Origin: Hymenobacter arizonensis
GTDB lineage: Bacteria; Bacteroidota; Bacteroidia; Cytophagales; Hymenobacteraceae
Direction: 5' to 3'
DNA: 64,000 bases
Assembly (NCBI RefSeq): GCF_900115775.1
Contig: NZ_FOXS01000001.1
Location: 992,001 to 1,056,000 of the forward strand
Every line of letters begins with the position of its first letter. Position 1 is the first letter of the stretch. The translations under genes and the position numbers were made by a program. Positions 40,225 through 48,944 of this stretch are shown here, piece after piece. A model generated the notes under the pieces. The model was not told the DNA's origin. It saw only the letters and a list, made by a program, of their open reading frames with translations, and did no database searches.

Positions 40225-41805
40225 GTGGCTGAAACTGCAGCACGCACGCCTTCTCTTAAGCGGACGCCGGCCCTTGGGCGCTGGCAGCGGGCCATGCTAT
40301 GTGCAGGTGGTTTATTGGCTATGTCGGCCTTTGCTCCTCCCGCGCCTCTCCAGGGGGTCATTCAGCCGGAGCAAGTGGCTATTGCCGAGGCCAGCGGCAC
40401 CCAGCTAACGGCTGCCAGCCGCCGGGCCTACGCCGAAGTAATGAAGCTGCGCCTAGGTGCAGCGCGCGAATTGCTTCGTGCGGAACTAGCCGCCACTCCC
40501 GCGGCCCCCTCGCCCGTGCTGGTGGCCAACTGCGCCGATTTCGCAGAGCTCATGATTACGCAGGATGCCAGCCGCTACACGGCCCTAACCAATGCCCAGG
40601 ATGCCCGCCTATCGGCCCTGAGCCGGGCCCCGGCCAGTGCCATGCGCGACTACGCCCGGGCCGAAATCACCCTGCAACTGGGCCTAAGCCAGCTGATTTT
40701 CCGCCACTTGGTAGCGGGTGGGTTTCACTTGCGTAGCGGGTTTCATCAGATGCAGGCGGTAGTTAAGCGGTATCCGTCGTTTGCGCCAGCTCGCAAGACC
40801 TTGGGCATATGTCAGTTTGCGGTGGGCTCCTTGCCGGAAGGCTACCACTGGCTCCTAACCCTGCTGGGCCTGAGCGCTGATGTGGGCGTGGGGTTGAAAA
40901 ACCTCACGCTGGCAGCTTCTCAGCCCAACGACTTTCAAACCGAAAGCCTGATTTACCTCACCTTAATTCGGGAGAGCTACTACAAAAAGCCGGAAGAGGC
41001 CCTGCGCTTGGTTGAGCGCCTGCACACGCAACAGCCCGACAACCTGCTGTTTGCTTACTTACTAATCAGCGTACAAAAGCGGCAGCGCCACGGCGAGGCG
41101 GCCCTGGCGGCCTACCGCAGCCGCCCCACCGGCGCCGACTACCTGCCAGTGGCCCACCTGCACCACATGGCAGCCGATTTGCTGCTTTATAAAGGTGACT
41201 ACACCAATTCGGAGCGAGAAAACCTGACCTTTTTGCGCGAGAACAAGGGCCAGCATTACCGCAAAGACGCCGCCTTTAAACTGTATCTGGCGGCTTGGCT
41301 GAGCGGGCAGCCTGCCGCCACGCTGGCCCGGTACCGCGAGCAAATCAACCAGCCCGGCCCCACCGATGTAGAGGAAGACAACTACGCCCAACACTACTAC
41401 CACCAGGCCCAGGCCCTGCACCCCCTCCTGACCCGCGCCCGCCTGCAAATTGACGGGGGCTACAACCGGGCGGCCCTGGCCACGCTCCGCAGCTTCCAGC
41501 CAACCCCGGCCACCCTCCTGCGCGACCGGATTGAAGAGCCCTACCGCCGGGCCCGCGCCTACCAAGGCTTGGGCGTGCTTGACTCTGCCAAGCTCGCCTA
41601 TGAACGCACGCTGGCCGTGTCGGGCGATGCCGCGCCGTATTATTTTGCTCCGCAAGCCGCCTTGCAGCTGGGTTACATGGCCCAGGAAGCGAGAAACCCT
41701 GCGCTGGCCCGCATCTATTTTCAGAAAGCGTTGCGCTACCCCTGGCACGAGTATAAGAACAGCACCGATGCCAAAGCCAATCTCGCCCTGCGGGAGCTGA
41801 AATAA
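40225..41805 (+). CDS. Helical-repeat (TPR-like) exported or membrane-anchored protein
   Basis: A 526-residue protein from a GTG (MAETAARTPSLKRTPALGRW). Residues 22-45 form a hydrophobic segment (AMLCAGGLLAMSAFAPPAPL) that could be a signal peptide or anchor. The rest is all-helical with repeats resembling TPR hairpins: YPSFAPARKTLGICQFAVG, KPEEALRLVERLHTQQPDNL, YNRAALATLRSFQP, RARAYQGLGVLDSAKLAYER and NPALARIYFQKALRYPW. I do not recognise a specific role. It starts 22 bases after the terminator of the previous gene and ends 28 bases before pabB. No -7 box is obvious upstream. Confidence 0.78.
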   Translation: MAETAARTPSLKRTPALGRWQRAMLCAGGLLAMSAFAPPAPLQGVIQPEQVAIAEASGTQLTAASRRAYAEVMKLRLGAARELLRAELAATPAAPSPVLVANCADFAELMITQDASRYTALTNAQDARLSALSRAPASAMRDYARAEITLQLGLSQLIFRHLVAGGFHLRSGFHQMQAVVKRYPSFAPARKTLGICQFAVGSLPEGYHWLLTLLGLSADVGVGLKNLTLAASQPNDFQTESLIYLTLIRESYYKKPEEALRLVERLHTQQPDNLLFAYLLISVQKRQRHGEAALAAYRSRPTGADYLPVAHLHHMAADLLLYKGDYTNSERENLTFLRENKGQHYRKDAAFKLYLAAWLSGQPAATLARYREQINQPGPTDVEEDNYAQHYYHQAQALHPLLTRARLQIDGGYNRAALATLRSFQPTPATLLRDRIEEPYRRARAYQGLGVLDSAKLAYERTLAVSGDAAPYYFAPQAALQLGYMAQEARNPALARIYFQKALRYPWHEYKNSTDAKANLALRELK

Positions 41806-41832
41806 GAGTTTCGCACTGCTGACTGTTTACCA

Positions 41833-43164
41833 GTGTATCTGTCTTTTCACTTATTGCCAGTGTCTGTTTCCTCTTCTGCTTCTGCCTGCCTCCGATTTCC
41901 GCTAGCTGAATTACCGGGTGATTTTCGCGCCCGGGCCTTAAGCTGGGCAGCAGGGTTTCCTTATTGCGCCTATTTCGAGCCTAACGGCCTGGCTTACCCG
42001 CATAGCCCTTTCGAACGAATTTTAGCAGTAGCTCCGGCTACGGCGGCAACCCTTAATGCCCTCGCCGACCTGAGCCAGCTGCACAGCCAAACAGCCGAAG
42101 CAGGGATGCATTGCGTCTTTATTAGCTACGATATAAAAAACGACATTGAGGCGCTTACCAGTGAGAACTTCGATGGATTTAACTGGCCTAAGCTTCACTT
42201 TTTCAAGCCGAGCACTTGGCTCTGCTGGCGCGCTGATGATGTAGAAATACATGGGCAGACGTTGGGGGTGATGGAGCAGATTCTAATGCACGCATTGCAA
42301 GCCGCTCCTGCACCGGTAGTACCCACCCTGCGCCCCCGACTGGCTAAAGCCGATTACTTGCTGGCCGTGGAAGCCATTCGGGAAGACATTCTAAACGGGG
42401 AAGTGTACGAACTCAATTTGTGCCAAGAGTTTTTTGCCGAAAACGTAGAATTGGCCCCGGCCGATGTTTTCTGGCGCCTCATGGAGGCCTCGCCCGCGCC
42501 GTTTGCGGGCTTTGTCCGCTGGCACGACCACTACCTGCTTTGTGCCTCACCCGAACGGTTTTTATCGCGTCACGGCTCCCAAATTATTTCCCAGCCCATC
42601 AAAGGCACCATTCGCCGAGGTGCCACCCCAGCCGAAGACGAGCAGCAGCGCCAAACCCTGCTGCACGATGAAAAGGAGCGCGCCGAAAACCTGATGATAG
42701 TAGATTTGGTCCGCAACGACCTCGCTCGCGTGGCCGAGACAGGCACCGTACGCGTGCCCGAGCTTTTTGGCCTCTACCCCTTCCGACACCTCTGGCAAAT
42801 GATTTCAACGGTCGCCGCTGACCTCGCCCCCGACACCCGCCTGGAAGATGTGCTCCGCGCCACTTTCCCAATGGGCTCGATGACCGGTGCGCCAAAAATT
42901 CGCGCTATGCAACTCATCGAGCAGTATGAAAGCAGCCGGCGCGGCCTCTACAGCGGCAGCATCGGTTATGTGTGGCCCAACGGCGACTTCGACTTCAACG
43001 TGGTCATTCGCAGCCTGCAGTACCGTCGCGATACCGGCTACCTCAGCTTCCAAGTAGGCTCCGCCATCACCTTCGACTCCGACCCCGAGCGAGAATACGA
43101 TGAGTGCTTGCTTAAAGCAAAGGCCCTGTTAGAGGTATTAGGAACCAGCATTGCCGAAAGTTGA
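41833..43164 (+). CDS. pabB: Aminodeoxychorismate synthase component I-like (chorismate-binding enzyme)
   Basis: A 443-residue member of the anthranilate synthase component I/PabB family, which aminates chorismate for folate or tryptophan synthesis. The N-terminal half is divergent; the chorismate-binding domain from about residue 170 has NGEVYELNLCQEF, FAGFVRWHDHYLLCASPERF, QPIKGTIRRG, LIVDLVRND-like MIVDLVRNDLARV, MISTVAA, FPMGSMTGAPKIRAM and RGLYSGSIGYV. The active-site Lys of PIKGT favours PabB, where it can form an aminochorismate-linked intermediate. No glutaminase (PabA) or pabC lies adjacent. The start is uncertain: GTG at 41833, or GTG at 41860, in the same frame. Confidence 0.88.
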   Translation: MYLSFHLLPVSVSSSASACLRFPLAELPGDFRARALSWAAGFPYCAYFEPNGLAYPHSPFERILAVAPATAATLNALADLSQLHSQTAEAGMHCVFISYDIKNDIEALTSENFDGFNWPKLHFFKPSTWLCWRADDVEIHGQTLGVMEQILMHALQAAPAPVVPTLRPRLAKADYLLAVEAIREDILNGEVYELNLCQEFFAENVELAPADVFWRLMEASPAPFAGFVRWHDHYLLCASPERFLSRHGSQIISQPIKGTIRRGATPAEDEQQRQTLLHDEKERAENLMIVDLVRNDLARVAETGTVRVPELFGLYPFRHLWQMISTVAADLAPDTRLEDVLRATFPMGSMTGAPKIRAMQLIEQYESSRRGLYSGSIGYVWPNGDFDFNVVIRSLQYRRDTGYLSFQVGSAITFDSDPEREYDECLLKAKALLEVLGTSIAES

Positions 43165-43169
43165 ACGAA

Positions 43170-43377
43170 AACTCCCATCCTTTTTTAAGGAGGGGATGTT
43201 CGAGCCGCAGGCTCGGACGGGGGTGGTTGCACTCGTTGAAACGAAGGTTGGCGTAGCTAACGACATCCGAATGTCTTGTGGTAGAATCGTTCGGATGTCG
43301 TTCAACGACTTCAACCACCCCAGCAGCCGCTTCGCGGCTGCGTCCTCTCCTCATCTGAGGAGGGGAGTTTGCCTCGC
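43170..43377. repeat. Large imperfect intergenic palindrome
   Basis: A perfect inner stem AACGACATCCGAA (43259-43271 with 43290-43302) is flanked by partly matching arms: GGGTGGTTG and CTCGTTGAA on the left against TTCAACGAC and CAACCACCC on the right, and outer ACTCCC and AAGGAGGGG against GAGGAGGGGAG. It fills the gap between pabB and miaB, with no coding frame of note. Confidence 0.65.
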
Positions 43378-43426
43378 TACTCCCCGAAGCCGCTCTGCCA
43401 TTCTGTCATTTTAGCTTAGTCTAACC

Positions 43427-43434
43427 TATCTTTG
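43427..43434 (+). promoter_or_regulatory. -7 promoter element for miaB
   Basis: TATCTTTG, a perfect TAnnTTTG, ending 25 bases before the miaB ATG. Confidence 0.6.
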
Positions 43435-43459
43435 TGTTCCGCCGAAACGCGCTTCTATT

Positions 43460-44896
43460 ATGTCCCAAGCCCTGTTAACCCTTGATTTTTTAGATAAAGA
43501 GACGCCTACTCCCGAGGCTACGCCGGGTGGCGAGATGCGCGTGAGTGCGGCTACCCGCACCGGGCGTCAGCGCAAGCTCTACATCGAGAGCTACGGCTGT
43601 CAGATGAATTTCTCGGACTCGGAAATCGTGTCGAGCATACTATTCAACGAGGGTTTTGATACCACCGACGACCTGGCCAGCGCCGACCTGGTGTTGCTCA
43701 ACACCTGCTCCATCCGGGAAAAAGCCGAGCAGACGGTGCGCATGCGCCTCTCGCAAATCAACTCGCACAAAAAGCGCAACCCCGGCCTGCTGGTGGGCGT
43801 GCTCGGCTGCATGGCCGAGCGCCTGAAAAGCAAGTTTTTGGAAGAAGAGAAAATTGTTGACCTCGTGGTAGGCCCCGATGCTTACCGCGACCTCCCCCAA
43901 CTCATCAGCCAGGTAGACGGCGGCCAGAAGGGTGTGAACGTGCTGCTCAGCCGCGAAGAAACCTACGCCGACATCACGCCGGTGCGCCTGAACTCCAACG
44001 GTGTGTCGGCCTTCATCAGCATCATGCGCGGCTGCGACAACATGTGCTCGTTCTGCGTGGTGCCCTTCACCCGCGGTCGCGAGCGCAGCCGCGACGCCCA
44101 CAGCATTTTGCGTGAAGCCGCCGACCTGGTCGCGGCCGGCTACAAGGAAGTGACCCTGCTGGGTCAGAACGTGGACAGCTACAAGTGGGCTTCGGCTGAT
44201 GGCACCGAGCACGTCAACTTCGCGCACCTCCTGGAAAAAGTGGCCCTTGTGAGCCCCGACCTGCGCGTGCGCTTCTCCACCTCGCACCCCAAAGACATCA
44301 CCGACGAAGTGCTCCACACCATGGCACGCTACGACAACATCTGTAAGTTCATCCACCTGCCCGCCCAAAGTGGCAACTCGCGCGTGCTGGCCCTCATGAA
44401 CCGCACCTACGACCGGCCCTGGTACGAGGAACGGGTGCTAGCCATCCGCCGCATTCTGGGCGATGATTGTGCCATCAGCTCCGACATGATTTCGGGCTTC
44501 TGCACCGAGACCGAGGAGGAACACCAGGATACCCTGAGCCTGATGCAGTTTGTGAAGTACGACATGGCGTACATGTTCTTCTACTCGGAGCGCCCCGGCA
44601 CACTAGCCGCGCGCAAGCTAACCGACGACATTCCGCTGGAAGTGAAAAAGCGCCGCCTGCAGGAAATCATTGACCTGCAGCAGATTCACAGCGCCGAGCG
44701 CAACCAACGCGGCGTAGGTCGCGTGCACCAAGTATTGGTTGAGAACTTTTCGAAGCGCTCAAAAGAGCATTTGAGTGGCCGTAACAGCCAGAACCAGGTT
44801 GTCATTTTCCCAAAGCAAAACTTCAAGAAAGGCGACTACGTGAATGTGTTAGTGCACAGCGCTACCGCTAGCACCATGCTGGGCGAGGCTGTTTGA
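43460..44896 (+). CDS. miaB: tRNA i6A37 methylthiotransferase
   Basis: MiaB adds the methylthio group to i6A at position 37 in tRNAs reading UNN codons. The 478-residue protein has an N-terminal extension (about 35 residues), then [38 protein letters not shown] and [10 protein letters not shown] with the three MTTase cysteines, the radical-SAM motif CDNMCSFC near residues 192-199, [23 protein letters not shown], and a C-terminal TRAM domain ([17 protein letters not shown]). Its product is the substrate of MiaE, encoded at 31239, and its paralogue MtaB is at 9735. An AT-rich membrane gene follows after 6 bases. Confidence 0.97.
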   Translation: MSQALLTLDFLDKETPTPEATPGGEMRVSAATRTGRQRKLYIESYGCQMNFSDSEIVSSILFNEGFDTTDDLASADLVLLNTCSIREKAEQTVRMRLSQINSHKKRNPGLLVGVLGCMAERLKSKFLEEEKIVDLVVGPDAYRDLPQLISQVDGGQKGVNVLLSREETYADITPVRLNSNGVSAFISIMRGCDNMCSFCVVPFTRGRERSRDAHSILREAADLVAAGYKEVTLLGQNVDSYKWASADGTEHVNFAHLLEKVALVSPDLRVRFSTSHPKDITDEVLHTMARYDNICKFIHLPAQSGNSRVLALMNRTYDRPWYEERVLAIRRILGDDCAISSDMISGFCTETEEEHQDTLSLMQFVKYDMAYMFFYSERPGTLAARKLTDDIPLEVKKRRLQEIIDLQQIHSAERNQRGVGRVHQVLVENFSKRSKEHLSGRNSQNQVVIFPKQNFKKGDYVNVLVHSATASTMLGEAV

Positions 44897-44902
44897 GCAG
44901 CT

Positions 44903-45244
44903 ATGGCTAAGCGGAAGGTTCAGAAGACGATTTGGAACAGAGAAAAGCCGAAGAAAAAGCCTCCTCCCTTTTTTTCATTGTCCTCTTATTTAGCGATTGC
45001 TGGCTTCATTGGATGTTTGATTTACATTGGCTACCGTGAAGAATTACTTGCTTCAACCACTAAGTTCACCAAAGCAGTAATCAAATCACCTTATAGACGC
45101 AGGTATTGGGAGTATGAGTTTCGTATAAAAGGAATAACCTACTCTGGTGTGAGTACGGAGAGCGTTCACCATATAGGAGACACAATTACTGTTAAGTACG
45201 TACCCGATTATCCACAATTTAATCGGCAGATATACCCAGATTAA
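44903..45244 (+). CDS. Small AT-rich membrane protein (DUF3592-like)
   Basis: A 113-residue protein: a basic N-terminus (MAKRKVQKTIWNREKPKKK), one membrane helix (YLAIAGFIGCLIYIGY), then a small extracytoplasmic beta domain (WEYEFRIKGITYSGVSTESV, GDTITVKYVPDYPQFNRQ). The pattern of a short strand pair with YSG and V.Y.P..P resembles DUF3592, but the match is weak. The gene is visibly lower in GC than miaB and the sigma-54 activator around it, with many A/T-ending codons, suggesting recent acquisition. It starts 6 bases after the miaB stop and ends 29 bases before the next gene, so it would be carried on the miaB transcript. Confidence 0.72.
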   Translation: MAKRKVQKTIWNREKPKKKPPPFFSLSSYLAIAGFIGCLIYIGYREELLASTTKFTKAVIKSPYRRRYWEYEFRIKGITYSGVSTESVHHIGDTITVKYVPDYPQFNRQIYPD

Positions 45245-45273
45245 GCCCACCCGTTAAAGCCTACACTGCAGCC

Positions 45274-46569
45274 TTGACTACGCAAGAAATTCAATCAATT
45301 AAACTCCGGTTTGGCATCATCGGCAATGCGCCGGCGCTGAACTACGCCATTCAGGTGGCCGCGCAAGTCGCGCCGACTGACATGACGGTGCTCATCACCG
45401 GCGAAAGCGGGTCGGGCAAGGAGTCGTTTTCCAAGATTATCCACGCCTTGTCGCCTCGCAAGCACGGGCAGTTCATTGCCATCAACTGCGGCGCGATTCC
45501 GGAAGGCACCATCGATTCGGAGTTGTTTGGTCATGAAAAAGGCTCGTTCACGGGCGCCAACGAAGCCCGCAAGGGCTACTTTGAGGTGACCAACGGCGGC
45601 ACCATTTTTTTGGACGAAATCGGTGAGATGCCGCTGGGCACCCAGGCCCGCCTGCTGCGCGTGCTGGAGAACGGTGAGTTCATCCGGGTGGGCAGCAGCA
45701 AGGTGCAGAAAACCGACGTGCGCGTGGTAGCTGCCACCAACGTAAACCTGCTTGACCGTGTGCAGGCTGGCACCTTCCGCGAAGACCTGTACTACCGCCT
45801 CAACACGGTGCCCATCACGGTGCCGCCCCTGCGCGACCGCGGCGAGGACATTTACCTGCTATTTCGCAAGTTTGCTTCCGATTCGGCCGAGCGGTACCGC
45901 ACCCGGCCCATCACCCTGCTGCCCGACGCGGTGCAGGCGCTCACGCGCTTCCGCTTCCCCGGCAACATCCGCCAGCTCAAGAACATTGCCGAGCAGATAT
46001 CGGTGCTCGAAACCGAGCGCGAGCTCGACGCCCGCCGCCTCGCCCCCTACCTGCCGCAGGACCAGGTGAGCCGCCTGCCCATGCTGCTGGGCCAGGGTGC
46101 CCCCGATACCGCCACCGCCGGCTACTCGGAACGCGACCTGCTCTACAAAATCCTGTTCGACATGCGCCGCGACATGACGGACCTGAAGAAAATGGTATTG
46201 GAGCTGGCCACCGGCCAGCGGCCGCACGAAGCCCAGGAACTGCTGCGCCAAAACAGCCACCTCTTCAACAATACTGCGCCCTCCAGCACGTTTGAAGGTG
46301 GCCAAGCGTCCGAATACTTCCTGCCTGCCGCGCCCAGCTCTTATAAAAGCGAGCCTGCGTCAGAATACGACGATGAAGAGGCTCCCGTGGAAGACATCCC
46401 GCACGAAACCGAAGAAGAAACGCTTTCGCTGGATGTGAAGGAACGGGAAATGATTCTGAAGGCGTTGAAAAAGCACAATAACAAGCGCAAGTACGCCGCG
46501 CACGACCTGGGCATTTCGGAACGCACGCTGTACCGTAAACTAAAGCAATATGACTTGGAGCAGGTTTAA
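45274..46569 (+). CDS. Sigma-54-dependent transcriptional activator without receiver domain
   Basis: A 431-residue enhancer-binding protein starting with TTG. There is no N-terminal receiver, PAS or GAF domain: the AAA+ domain begins almost at once, with Walker A GESGSGKE (43-50), the sigma-54 contact loop GSFTGA (90-95, in place of GAFTGA), Walker B GGTIFLDEIGEMP (108-120), and RLLRVLENGEFIRVG. A linker of about 130 residues rich in Asp and Glu (YDDEEAPVEDIPHETEEE) leads to a Fis-type HTH (KKHNNKRKYAAHDLGISERT). Control must come from outside the protein or through the acidic linker. It lies upstream of lptE, overlapping its open frame, in the run leading to secG and groESL. Confidence 0.93.
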   Translation: MTTQEIQSIKLRFGIIGNAPALNYAIQVAAQVAPTDMTVLITGESGSGKESFSKIIHALSPRKHGQFIAINCGAIPEGTIDSELFGHEKGSFTGANEARKGYFEVTNGGTIFLDEIGEMPLGTQARLLRVLENGEFIRVGSSKVQKTDVRVVAATNVNLLDRVQAGTFREDLYYRLNTVPITVPPLRDRGEDIYLLFRKFASDSAERYRTRPITLLPDAVQALTRFRFPGNIRQLKNIAEQISVLETERELDARRLAPYLPQDQVSRLPMLLGQGAPDTATAGYSERDLLYKILFDMRRDMTDLKKMVLELATGQRPHEAQELLRQNSHLFNNTAPSSTFEGGQASEYFLPAAPSSYKSEPASEYDDEEAPVEDIPHETEEETLSLDVKEREMILKALKKHNNKRKYAAHDLGISERTLYRKLKQYDLEQV

Positions 46570-46576
46570 ATTAGAT

Positions 46577-46661
46577 GATAGCTGTAAGCTGTTAGCTGTC
46601 AGCTTTTTAAGCATATTTGGCAGGAAAGCCATCAGCTACCAGCTAATGGCCATCAGCCTAT
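46577..46661. repeat. Degenerate heptad arrays in inverted order over the lptE start
   Basis: Four 7-base units on the plus strand, GATAGCT, GTAAGCT, GTTAGCT, GTCAGCT (46577-46604). After a 22-base spacer, five units occur in reverse-complement form: AGCCATC, AGCTACC, AGCTAAT, GGCCATC, AGCCTAT (46627-46661). The two halves can fold as an imperfect hairpin. The proposed lptE ATG (46646) lies in the right half. Confidence 0.65.
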
Positions 46662-47137
46662 TGATGAGTGGCTGCGGCATTTACTCGTTCAATGGCACCA
46701 ACATTGACCCCTCTATCCGCACCATCTCCATTGGCACCATTCAGAACAACTCGCCCCAAGGGCCGGCGTTTCTAACGCAGCGGTTTACGGAAGATTTAAA
46801 GGATTACTTCCAGCAGAATACCAATCTGAAAATGGTGCCACGCGACGGCGACCTGCAATTTGAGGGTAATATCGTGGCTTACGATTTTGCGCCCGCCGCC
46901 ATCCAGCAAGTGAACGGTGTGGACCAAGCGGGCTCCAACCGCCTGACCATTCAAGTCAGCATCCGGTTCACTAATACCAAGGACGACAAGCAAAGCTTCG
47001 AACAGCTCTTCCAGAACTTCGATGACTTCCCGGGCAGTCGCAACATCGCTACTATCAACAGCGACCCCAATGCGGTGCGCACCACCACCACCAAAATCAT
47101 AACCGACATTTTTAATAAGTCAGTGGCTAACTGGTAA
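46646..47137 (+). CDS. lptE: LptE-type LPS assembly lipoprotein
   Basis: LptE plugs the LptD barrel that inserts lipopolysaccharide into the outer membrane. The mature part (CGIYSFNGTNIDPSIRTISI, then QNNSPQGPAFLTQRFTEDLK, DLQFEGNIVAYDF, VSIRFTNTKDDKQSFEQLF and a final TTKIITDIFNKSVANW) is the Bacteroidetes LptE pattern, with the lipobox LMSGC. The start is uncertain. ATG 46646 gives MAISLLMSGC, a very short leader with no basic residue; the upstream in-frame FGRKAISYQL would complete a typical signal peptide but lacks a standard start codon. The heptad array covers exactly this part, so the N-terminus may have been altered by it. The open frame overlaps the sigma-54 activator by 20 bases. 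Confidence 0.85.
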   Translation: MAISLLMSGCGIYSFNGTNIDPSIRTISIGTIQNNSPQGPAFLTQRFTEDLKDYFQQNTNLKMVPRDGDLQFEGNIVAYDFAPAAIQQVNGVDQAGSNRLTIQVSIRFTNTKDDKQSFEQLFQNFDDFPGSRNIATINSDPNAVRTTTTKIITDIFNKSVANW

Positions 47138-47330
47138 CGGCCGAATCAGTTGCGGGCTAATTTGGGCGAAATTCGGCCGGGAAATCGCTGGTTTTTTAAA
47201 TAAACTCAGCCGTTGCTGCGGGCACAATTGCGTAAATTAGCGTAATGTTGCGCCCCGTTAATCCGTTCGCAGCGCAGGTTTTAGGGAATTAATTCTAAAG
47301 CTGCTCCTCTTTAAAGCCGTCTTTTCTCCC

Positions 47331-48917
47331 GTGACTCGCGCCACGCTTCTGCATGTTTTGGACCACACCTCGGCCATTGGCCCGGCCGAAGTGCGCGAGT
47401 TGGAACAATTGGCCCAAGCCTTCCCGTATTGCCAAACGGCGCACCTGCTGCTAGCCAAAGCTGCCCACGACCAAGGCACCATGTTGGCCGGCCAGCGCCT
47501 GCGCCGGGCCGCCACCTACGCCGCCGACCGCACCCTGCTGCGTCGCCTCATCGAGCACGTCGAGCCCGCAACAGCCCCGGAAGAGCCCTTCATTGAGCAA
47601 GCTCCTGTTGAAGTAGTGCCAGCCGTGCTGGCAACGCCTTCGCCCCTCCTGCTTGTCGATACCGAGATGGAAGTGCCTGTAGCAGCGGCAGCCCCCATCC
47701 CCCAAGAAGGCTCTTCGGAAACTACCACTGTGCACTCCGAGCCCGAGCCCGAGAGCGCAGTTTCGCTGCCCATCGTCGAGGTTATCCCAGCAACGCCCCT
47801 GCCCATAGAAGAGGCAGCACCAGTTCAGGAACAAGCACCGGCCAGCCCGCCTGTGCTTGATGAAACCGCTCCTCCTGCTCCGCTGATACAAGAGCCGCAG
47901 GCCGAGGAGCCGCCAGTTGAGGAGTCGTTGGTTGAAGAATTGCCGACCCAAGAGCCGCCCGTAGACGAGCCGCTAATAGAAGAATTACCAATAGTTGAAC
48001 CACCGATAGAACAACCGCAAGCGGAATTAGCGCCAAGCCCTTCGGAAACTGATGTGGCCCTGCTGCTTGAGGTTGAGGGTATTGATATCCCAGCAATCGA
48101 GGGCGAGTCTAATGTTTTTCCGGAAGACCAGGAGGTAATTGAATTAGAGCCTGAAGCAGAGGAGGACTTATTGCCAGCGCAGGCACCGGCCGTGCGCCCG
48201 CCTGTAGAGGTCGGAGAAGCTCGGTTTGAGTTTGGCTTGGCTGAGCCTCCTCCGCCCGCCGTGCCAACCTATGAGTTGCCCGGCCTGGTTGATGAATGGG
48301 CTGCTTCGGCGGTTACCCGCAGCTTAGGTAGCCTGGACCCGCTGCCGGAAGTTTCGGCCCTTTATGGCACGAGCTCTGCCACCGACCCGGTTTTCACGCC
48401 GGCGGCCTTCACCGGCGACGACGCCATCGGTTATGCTTTCGGCGAAAGCAGCCGGCTGGGCTTTTCCATGCAGTTGCTTGACCTGCTCACCAATAAAGCC
48501 GAAGCGGCAGATGCGGCTGCTACGCAAGCGGCTGTAGCCCAGCCACCAGCCACGCCCCTGCCCCCGGCCGGCGCCTTTTTTGAGCCCGACCCGCTGCTGC
48601 TCAACCACTGGGCCACGCACTGCCCGCCGCCACCGGCGGTGCCTTCGTCGCTCGACCTTATCAATAACTTCCTGCGTCGCCAACCCCGCCTCACGCGGCC
48701 GGCTATGCTGCCGCCGCCCTCCGGTGTGCAAGCCGACCTCAGCATGCGCAGCACCCGCGCCGAATCCGATTTGGCCTCCGAAAGCCTGGCGCGCATCTTC
48801 GTCCGACAGGGCAAAACTGCCCGAGCCATTGAGATTTATGAGAAGCTAATGGTGAAACAGCCGGAAAAAATGGCGTACTTTGCGGCCCAAATACAATCTT
48901 TGCAACCCCCGGCGTAA
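47331..48917 (+). CDS. Acidic Pro/Glu-rich protein with TPR-like ends
   Basis: A 528-residue protein starting with GTG (MTRATLLHVLDHTSAIGPAE). Residues 1-85 are helical (ELEQLAQAFPYCQTAHLLLA, GQRLRRAATYAADRTLLRRL). Residues 90-300 are low complexity, dominated by repeats of E, P, V and L such as EEPPVEESLVEELPTQEPPV. The C-terminus, about 485-528, is a TPR-like hairpin (LARIFVRQGKTARAIEIYEK). I recognise the position rather than the fold: in Cytophagales a TPR-type gene commonly sits between lptE and secG. It has no signal peptide, so it is probably cytosolic. The long acidic linker is unusual. Confidence 0.78.
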   Translation: MTRATLLHVLDHTSAIGPAEVRELEQLAQAFPYCQTAHLLLAKAAHDQGTMLAGQRLRRAATYAADRTLLRRLIEHVEPATAPEEPFIEQAPVEVVPAVLATPSPLLLVDTEMEVPVAAAAPIPQEGSSETTTVHSEPEPESAVSLPIVEVIPATPLPIEEAAPVQEQAPASPPVLDETAPPAPLIQEPQAEEPPVEESLVEELPTQEPPVDEPLIEELPIVEPPIEQPQAELAPSPSETDVALLLEVEGIDIPAIEGESNVFPEDQEVIELEPEAEEDLLPAQAPAVRPPVEVGEARFEFGLAEPPPPAVPTYELPGLVDEWAASAVTRSLGSLDPLPEVSALYGTSSATDPVFTPAAFTGDDAIGYAFGESSRLGFSMQLLDLLTNKAEAADAAATQAAVAQPPATPLPPAGAFFEPDPLLLNHWATHCPPPPAVPSSLDLINNFLRRQPRLTRPAMLPPPSGVQADLSMRSTRAESDLASESLARIFVRQGKTARAIEIYEKLMVKQPEKMAYFAAQIQSLQPPA

Positions 48918-48944
48918 TTCGCCTTTCAGTTTCTTTTGTTCCTC

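Noticed and set aside
39342..40361. Open frame antisense to the zinc-ribbon gene
   Set aside because: The zinc-ribbon protein on the plus strand has clear domains; the antisense frame has none.
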